NCBI GenBank assembly: GCA_013995675.1
Contig: VWRR01000014.1
Location: forward strand, 466,043-530,042
Origin: Cyanidiococcus yangmingshanensis
Lineage: Eukaryota > Rhodophyta > Bangiophyceae > Cyanidiales > Cyanidiaceae
DNA length: 64,000 nt
Direction of reading: 5' to 3'
Part shown: positions 57,430 through 64,000 of the stretch, piece by piece
Layout: each line of letters opens with the position of its first letter
Numbering within the stretch: position 1 is the first letter of the stretch
Translations under genes and position numbers: made by a program
The notes under the pieces: generated by a model
The model's input: only the letters and a program-made list of their open reading frames with translations
Told to the model about the DNA's origin: nothing
Database searches by the model: none

Positions 57430-60400
57430 GTGCCTCCACCAAGCGTCAGGTTCCTTCGAGCGGTCGTCCTATCGGATATTCTAGGTTGGGGATTGAATCG
57501 GAAGCCGTGCAGAGAGCAAGGATATTTTTTGCAAGAAGCTAGTCTATCGAGCATTACATGCTTCAGTGAAACAATTTCGAAAACGTCAAAACGAGCATTA
57601 GAATAGGTCTTAGTGAGTGTGCGCATCAAGATATGAGCGTCGCGCTACTCTCCAGAGTGAATACAAATTTCGTCCAAGAGTTTGTAGAATCAGATTTTAC
57701 CCAAGTCTCCACGATGATTTGATCGAGCAGCGTGCTGCGATCTTGGACGCCTAGCATCCGCCCAGTCTAGGCCTGAAAATCAGGGCATGCCTGACTGGTC
57801 GCCCTTGCGATCTGTACGCTATCTAGCCATACAGTACACATCCACCAAGGCCACTAGCCACTTGGCCCTGATGAAGAATGCTTGGCATCATGCCTAGATC
57901 TGAGTCTGTATACGAAGAGTCGAACGGGACTCGAGGTCTTGCCGGTGCTTTTCGAGATGGCTGTGTCTAGGGTTCTGAATGCATCACTGATGTTTGCGTT
58001 ATTGAAGTTCAAATCACATTGGCACCATCTATGCACCAGGGAATATCCCAAAGACGCCAAAGCGTCGAGAAACTGGTCTCTATCGTCGCTTCATACTGGG
58101 CTCACTGCACTTGATACTCGATGAGTATCTATGAGAGAGATGAATGTTTCGTGCAAAGGAACGACCAAAAGAAATGGGAATGTCTATGAAAAGTCCGCGA
58201 AATGGAAAGAAAAAAACTGGAACGATATGATCAAAAGAATACTGTTTGTCCATCATGATTGGAAGAGCGCGTGAGCCGAGCGTCTTCAGATCATTGCTGT
58301 GCAGCCATACAGTCATAAAGCCTTGCAACCATGCAGCCTTGCAGGGCCCAGATCGTGACAGAGATTCCGATGAGGTCGAGCGCATTCCCGGAGACGTGTG
58401 CCCTCTTGGGATATCCCTGGATTGCGGACACCGTGCTTGAGCTACTCAGTGACATCTAGGTTTGGTTCCTATTCAGAAACAGGTTAATTGGAATGAATAT
58501 CAAGCATCAAGTGGAATGGACGATATCTCTACGCTGCTTGTCCTAGAACAGAAAACGAGACGGGCCATCAGGCCCGGGGCGCTCATGACACCACCACAAG
58601 CATGCCGGGGCCGAGGCATCCTCTCAGACTGTGTTTGCCCCGTGCGAAACTTCTCGACGTATCTACGAACGCGATGTTGATTGATATTGGTCCAGCTCTA
58701 GAAATCGCTGTTATTCACTGAGAAAGCGAACTCGAAGCGCTCCAATCAGTCATAGAACTCATAAATGCTTGATTGCCCCTAAGAAGTGATGGAGCCTAGC
58801 AGTCGTTCCTCCGGTTGGCCACTGCTTTGGAATATAGTTTGTTCTTGCGATCGTCCATACTGTCCATATCTCTTATGTTGAGCGAGCTGGAGAGTCCATT
58901 CAGCGAGAGCAGCCGAGCCCCGATGTTTTCGTAGCACACACGCTCCGCTGCTGAACTGAACTACTCATGATGCATTGGTTTTCAATGAATCAGAGTCACT
59001 TCGAAGCGACATTGAGGTGTCCGAAGCATCTTTGCTCGACGGGAACATGAAGACGTTTCAGAAGCAACACACCTATCCAAGTGGAGAGCTACTGAAGAAG
59101 TCAAGATAGAATGAGGAACAATTCTCTCTCTATCGTGGTTACGATAGCTGTAGCGCACCGCGGGTTGCGGAAACGATCTGACTCGTTGACTCTCTATCTC
59201 TCTGTCTCTCTCTGTCTCTCTGTCTCTTTGGCTCTCTGAGGCTCCACGGCAGATCTGTCGATAGATCCCGTTTTATCATGAACTGTGGGTGCACCGAAAA
59301 AGAACAGATCTGATTCACGTGGCAAACTCGAGCGGTCGCTGGATTTCAGAGAGTTCTCGAACGTCTCTGGAGGGATCGCTGGGACATCACCGACTCGTTT
59401 CGAGACAAGGCTGGTGCTTTGACTTATCAGCTGGTGTGCGCCAGCACCGAGTGTTTCATGATGCATCTTGGATTATGAGACTGAAACCGATGCATTTCAG
59501 AGGGCGCAGCTCGAGCACTATGTCCGTGCATCGCCCGAGACTCTTGATGAAAGCCGCGCAGCGATCGAGAAGAATGGAACGAGACCTTAGCCGCCTGTAT
59601 GGCAACGGGCGGTATCTCTATGGGAGAGTACGGGACAAGGGGATGCAGAGGCATCGCTTTTCAGGTGATGGATGTTCCCAGTCCCTTGATGGTACTCGCC
59701 TCTGTTCCATTGAATGGAGCCGTGGCTCTAACGCTTATCTCAAGCATGATTCTGCGTACCAAAAGAAACTCCAGAGATAGTGTATTCAGAAAGAAATTTG
59801 TGACCATACTAGAATGCGTTCATTCAACGTCCAGTGGTTATCACTGGGAATCGCCACAGAGACGAAGGGAAAGAATCGGCCCGTCGCATGATCGTTGAGC
59901 ACGAGGGAGACACATTGGTGGCGCCCACGGCTGCTGGAGATCATGGCCACATCGCCGCTGGTGAGCAATGACCAGACCATTGCAATCGAGGTGTAGCAGC
60001 GCGACCGATGATGGTTCATGGTTTCATTGTTCCATTGCTTACGTGACAAGGAGGTTTATTGGTTTGTTGTTCAATCGATTCATTGGCTCATTGTTTCATC
60101 GGACCATTGGATCGTCGGCTCATTGCGACATCATCGCTCAAGAGCCATGGCTCAGCTGAATAGATCATGAGATGAGCGTTCAGGGAGCCAGGAACGTGCA
60201 TCCTCCTTCCGCCGTCACCACTGGTGATGCGGCATGATGCACCATGCGGTCTTCAGTATACAGTGACCAATTCCAAGATGACCCATGGTCGGCATCGTAT
60301 GGGCACGAAGCCAAGAGAGGATGCCACCATGGATAGGAACGGAACTGAGTATGGATGTATGTGAGCGCTACGGGAGATCGCTGGTCGGGACAAGGATGTA

Positions 60401-60436
60401 TTCTTGGTACTGGCGATCAACAGCGGGAGACTACCG
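57430..60436. other. Subtelomeric non-coding region, proximal part
   Basis: About 3 kb without credible genes. Frames are short and overlapping (for example 59289-59780 +). It includes a CT-rich microsatellite (59189-59240) and a patch where CATTG recurs six times (60025, 60033, 60081, 60089, 60104, 60121). No transposon, tRNA or repeated gene was recognised. Confidence 0.6.
59189..59240. repeat. CT-rich microsatellite
   Basis: Imperfect run of CTCT, CTGT and CTCTGTCTCT units, about 50 bp, on the plus strand; polypyrimidine/polypurine strand asymmetry is strong. Confidence 0.85.
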
Positions 60437-62195
60437 TTCTTGTTCATGATCATGATCTTGTTCATGATCTTGCATAGAATTGGGCTTGAGCAGTGGCTGG
60501 GGCTGGGGCTGGGGTGCCGAGCCACCAACGTCACCCATGCAATGGGTATCGGAGCTGCAGGCCGGGCGGCGAGTCGATGTTCAGGAAAGGGGAATCCCAG
60601 AAATGCATCTGTCAGACAGTCGGCAATCCATGATCGAGCTCTTGAGAGCGGCTGGCCGACAAGCGTATCCTGGTGACAGGAATCGGCATCCGGCTGAGCG
60701 CTGACGGAAGACGCGCTCATTGAATCTGGACCCAGCGCCAATGGATCCAGCAGCCAGGCTGGAGTCAACGCGTACCAGTCGATATGGTTCTAGCTGTAAC
60801 ATGCATCGATTTTGGTTTTCTAGTTTGGTTTGGTAAAACTATTCATTTCTTTTTTTTCTCGTTTAGTTTTGGAGAAGGTTTTGTCTATTGATATGGAGAG
60901 GTTGCGCTGAGGCTGACTGAATTTTGTGAGCGTCAGGGTCGATCAGCCTCGCCGGGCGGGTCCGTCGGTCCCAGTACGCGCTAGCGCCATGCGGCTGCAT
61001 AGAGAGAGGGGTCTCAGTTTTCGACACAGATCGCGTGGTGCGTTCTGGAAACTCGTGATCTCACTCTGATAATTATATTCATATTTGAGGTATTTTTCTT
61101 GAGATTACCGGTAAGCTCCCTAGATCTGGATGCCCGTTTTAAGGTCAGGTCCCATATCAGGTCAGAATCTAGATCAGGTCAGGTCCCAGATCAGGTCCCA
61201 CTAGACTACGTGTGTGTGCGTGTCGGTCCCGAGGCTGTGCGCTGCGTCGAACAGATCTACGACTGGAGAATGCAGCACAGCCAAGTTCGACTCTGTTCAG
61301 ATCAGTCTGCTCTTTTCAGTTCAGTTCAGTTCAGCACGATTCGGCTCCGTTCAGTTCAGATCAGGTCTGTGCAGTCTAGCTCACGTCAGCATGGCAGGCA
61401 GCTGAATGTCTCCCTCTAGTGCTTTTTTGTTTTTGTCTGGTTTCATTCCAGTCTAGAGCAGGGTAGGTTTCTGGACGATTCTAGTTTTTTTTATTTTTTG
61501 GCATGCCCATGGTCGCTTCGTTTCGTATCGTCAAGTCACCATAGGTCGCTTTCCAGGGTTCATGGTGTCGGTTCCTGTTGTGATCGATCCAGGCACCGGC
61601 CTGTGCGCGGTCTCTGTGAATACCGCTGCTGTTGCCGCTGTTGCCGCTGTTGGCCATCGTGATCGGAATTGTCAATCGGCATCGCTCTCGGCCATCGCTG
61701 AAATCGTCTCCGTCTGGCGTTTCGTGTGGATCTGGAATCGATGATCCTAGATGGCGTTTGCTGGCGCTGGCGCTGGCGCTGGCGCTGGCGCTGTGGTGGC
61801 CGACGAAACGACCCTAGCTCGGCGAATTGGGTCGGCACCCGCGGATTGGCGACAGCCGCCGCTCGGCTGGGGTGCGCGCCGTGTCTGTCTGTCTGTCTGT
61901 CAGTCGCAGGACGCTGTGGCGCAGCAGGTGCTGTCCTGGGATGCTGTCAGGGATGCTGTCCTGGGGGCTGTCACGTTGATCCTGTGACGGTGAGCTGTCT
62001 CGTGGACGCTGTCCCGTCAGAGGCGGCGGCGCATCACTGCTGGGGGCGGCGCATCGATTGCGCGTGCGGGCGTTGGCGTGCAATTGCTGGCGCTCGCTGG
62101 AGATCGCTGGCGTTCGCTTGCGGCGTCGCCGCGTCTGTCCATTTTCGGTCCGGCAAAAGCGTGCGTGCGCCTGCGCCTGCGCCTGCGCCGAGGCA
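60437..62195. repeat. Mosaic of unrelated short-period repeats
   Basis: Nine different short tracts lie within 1.8 kb: TTCATGATCTTG (60437-60472), GGCTGG (60495-60515), AGGTCAGGTCCCA (61139-61202), TTCAG (61311-61390), GCTGTTGCC (61624-61652), GCTGGC (61760-61793), GTCT (61881-61901), GGATGCTGTC (61928-61973) and CGCCTG (62162-62190). Frames through these tracts (for example 61726-62238 + and 61814-62470 -) are artefacts of the repeats. This is typical subtelomeric simple sequence. Confidence 0.85.
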
Positions 62196-63129
62196 TTGGC
62201 GGGAAATGCGCGCCGCGCGATGGATCTGTCGCGGCTAGTCGTGTCAAATTCTGTGCTGTCCAGTCCAGTCGTGGCCTGGCGATCGACAGCGGCGCAAGCT
62301 GCGTTCGCTGTTCTCAATCGCCGACCGAGCGAGCGTCTCCGAGGTGACCGATCGTGCTGTTCGCTACTCCCCAGAGGTTTCCATAACTGATATTCATTGA
62401 ATACGACATAGCATAGCATGTCGTCAGTTCGAATAATATTGAGAAAGCGCCAATACCAATCATTGTTCATACAGACTAGACAACCATGGGTCTATTGAGA
62501 TGTTAAATAGTCAGTTGGTCCGATCAATCTATATTTGAGCAGTTGGGCACAAAAGAGTAAGTCAGAGCGAAACGAAAACCTTGAAGATCTATGCGAGTCT
62601 CCAACGATTCATGCTGTGGTCGACGAGCGCACCAGCATCGTTCAGATCTGCATGGGTCCTTGGTTGTGCAGCCATTCGCCAGCTCGTTATTGTCTCAAAC
62701 CGGAAAAGATCCCTGCAGGAGCGTCTAGGCCAGGCAGCGGCGTCGTGGAGGATCGTAACTGTGGTCCCAGCTGCGACGTCGAGGGCTCGTCCGAAGCAAC
62801 CCCGATCGGCAGCATGCCTATCCAAGATGAGCAGGCGCCATTGGGCCAGTGAAGTATATCCAAGAGATCAGGTTGGACGCCGGGCCTCTGGGATGGGAGC
62901 GGCGGCATCGCAGAACGGCCAAGGAGCGCGGAATCGATGGCGGCGATGGCGGCGCCAGCATAGCACCCCTGGGCTACCTAACGAGTACCGTGTGATCCGA
63001 TGGTTGTGCGCAAGGAGGTGCGCTATCGAATCTGGAATCGAATGATCCGCGACGAGTAACCCTGGGAGCGATCCAAATCCGAGGCGTGCGCCAGCGCTGC
63101 GTCCAGTACGCATGCCCAACGGCGGCGAA
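62196..63129. other. Subtelomeric spacer
   Basis: About 0.9 kb between the repeat mosaic and the A-rich stretch. A plus frame at 62581-63045 overlaps minus frames and has no domain. Nothing recognised. Confidence 0.5.
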
Positions 63130-63600
63130 AGAGCACTGAGGATGAAGATCTGAACTAGAGCACAAAGATTGACAATACGAAACGGTTCCCCAAACCGAGA
63201 AGCAACCTACTGGTAAGGATCTAGACCTAAATCGTTACCGAAGAAAAGACCCAGAGTTAAACAAATAAAGAGCTAGTAGCGTCCGTAAACAAATATAGAT
63301 GCACAACCCTGTCTGGAGGATATAAAACAACGCAAGAGAAAAACACAAAACGAAATCATCAAAGTAGAAAGCACAAAAACGTGAGCTAATAATAAAGGTA
63401 GCAGATAGCGACAGCAACCGAAACAAAAGCTAAACAAGGTGACCAAAACAATCTCCACATAAAGAGACAGAGTCGGCAAGCAACGCAGAAACACCATTCT
63501 ACGGGCGAACACCAACCTGGTCAGCGCCAGCCAAGCAGAATGTTCAGAGAAAAATCGATGAAGTGCATGGCACAAAGACATTGAACGTGCTGACTCGAGT
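63130..63600. other. A-rich strand-asymmetric stretch before the telomere
   Basis: The plus strand is unusually A-rich and T-poor here. In the sample 63361-63420, 29 of 60 bases are A and 7 are T. Minus-strand frames (63235-63426, 63273-63581) are hydrophobic only because their template is T-rich; they are not supported as genes. Confidence 0.75.
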
Positions 63601-63630
63601 CATCATTGAAACACTGTAGATAAAGAATAT

Positions 63631-63649
63631 GGGGCTATTGAGATGCCCC
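63631..63649. other. Short hairpin at the telomere junction
   Basis: GGGGC at 63631-63635 and GCCCC at 63645-63649 can pair around a nine-base loop. It marks the boundary between the A-rich stretch and telomere-like sequence. Function unknown. Confidence 0.4.
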
Positions 63650-63685
63650 AGTGGAATAAGGGATATGGGATGACATGATGAAATT

Positions 63686-63773
63686 GGGGTGAATTGCGGT
63701 GAATGGAGTGAAAAAGATGATTCAGTGAAAGGCGGTGAATGGAGTGTAAGAGATGATTCAGTGGAATGGGGTG
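63686..63773 (+). repeat. Degenerate telomere-like 9-mers
   Basis: Units such as GGGGTGAAT, GCGGTGAAT, GGAGTGAAA and CAGTGGAAT continue the telomeric 9-nt spacing with substitutions. Two copies of GCGGTGAATGGAGTG (63696 and 63732) are 36 bp apart, that is four telomere units. Confidence 0.7.
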
Positions 63774-64000
63774 AATGGGGGAATGGGGGGAATGGGGGGA
63801 ATGGGGGGAATGGGGGGAATGGGGGGAATGGGGGGAATGGGGGGATGGGGGGAATGGGGGAATGGGGGGAATGGGGGGAATGGGGGGGAATGGGGGGAAT
63901 GGGGGGAATGGGGGGAATGGGGGGAATGGGGGGAATGGGGGGAATGGGGGGAATGGGGGGAATGGGGGGAATGGGGGAATGGGGGACTGGGGGAATGGGG
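63774..64000 (+). repeat. Telomere repeat array (AATGGGGGG)n
   Basis: About 25 tandem copies of a 9-nt unit AATGGGGGG with the G-rich strand reading toward the window's right end, the orientation of a 3' chromosome end. Length variants with five or seven G occur, plus one unit with a single A near 63846 and a GACT variant at 63985-63988. This unit is the one I know for C. merolae telomeres. Confidence 0.95.

Noticed and set aside
61726-62470. Long frames on both strands in the repeat mosaic (170 and 218 codons)
   Set aside because: Their length comes from three- and six-base repeats lacking stops; sequence is low-complexity and without domains.
63235-63581. Hydrophobic minus-strand frames near the telomere that resemble membrane proteins
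   Set aside because: Hydrophobicity follows from the T-rich template of the A-rich block; no conserved motif.
62486-63649. Shared CTATTGAGATG in two subtelomeric places (about 62490 and 63635)
   Set aside because: Only 11 bases match and flanks differ; chance cannot be excluded.

Overview
This window looks like the right-hand end of a chromosome from a compact, almost intron-free unicellular red alga, most likely Cyanidioschyzon merolae or a very close relative. Three things point there. The last ~230 bp are a tandem array of the 9-nt unit AATGGGGGG, which is the telomere repeat I know from C. merolae. All recognised genes read as single uninterrupted frames although they are plainly eukaryotic (TAF1, MCM3, LST8, NPL4, NAT10/Kre33, squalene epoxidase). 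Several proteins have N-termini that look like organelle targeting sequences (photolyase, threonine deaminase, DUF155, DUF3593, mL46). Species assignment is inference; no search was run. Where an open frame begins with GTG or TTG I chose the first suitable in-frame ATG, because nuclear genes of such an organism should start at ATG.

Layout. 1-53 kb is a housekeeping region with both strands used: inositol monophosphatase (5' end outside the window), squalene epoxidase, a DUF155/RMND1-type protein, LST8, a SpoU/MRM1-type rRNA 2'-O-methyltransferase, TAF1, a secretory-pathway cyclophilin, MCM3, an acidic orphan, a DDT/WHIM-like chromatin protein, a coiled-coil orphan, a small orphan, a RanBP1-domain plus C3HC-zinc-finger protein, threonine deaminase, NPL4, a photolyase/cryptochrome, mitochondrial ribosomal protein mL46, a DUF3593-like plastid membrane protein, TMEM120, the RNA cytidine acetyltransferase NAT10/Kre33 and TBCCD1. 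Intergenic spaces are 0.2-2 kb and mostly featureless; a four-copy 56-bp tandem repeat lies upstream of squalene epoxidase.

53-64 kb is subtelomeric. It has one convincing gene, a secreted six-unit kelch-type protein joined by a Pro/Thr-rich linker to four trefoil-like Cys-rich modules. Then come about 6.2 kb without credible coding potential: a CT-rich microsatellite, a CATTG-rich patch, a mosaic of unrelated short-period repeats (60.4-62.2 kb), a strongly A-rich stretch (63.13-63.6 kb), degenerate telomere-like 9-mers and finally the telomere.

The genes do not form one pathway. They are a typical eukaryotic mixture (sterol, amino-acid and inositol metabolism; transcription, replication, RNA modification; TOR signalling; Cdc48 cofactor; organelle proteins). 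The least expected items are the RanBD-C3HC fusion, a TAF1 bromodomain lacking its acetyl-lysine Asn, TBCCD1 in a putatively centriole-free lineage, the bacterial-style kelch/trefoil gene beside the telomere, and the structure of the telomere junction. No tRNA, rRNA, CRISPR, transposon or other RNA gene could be supported.
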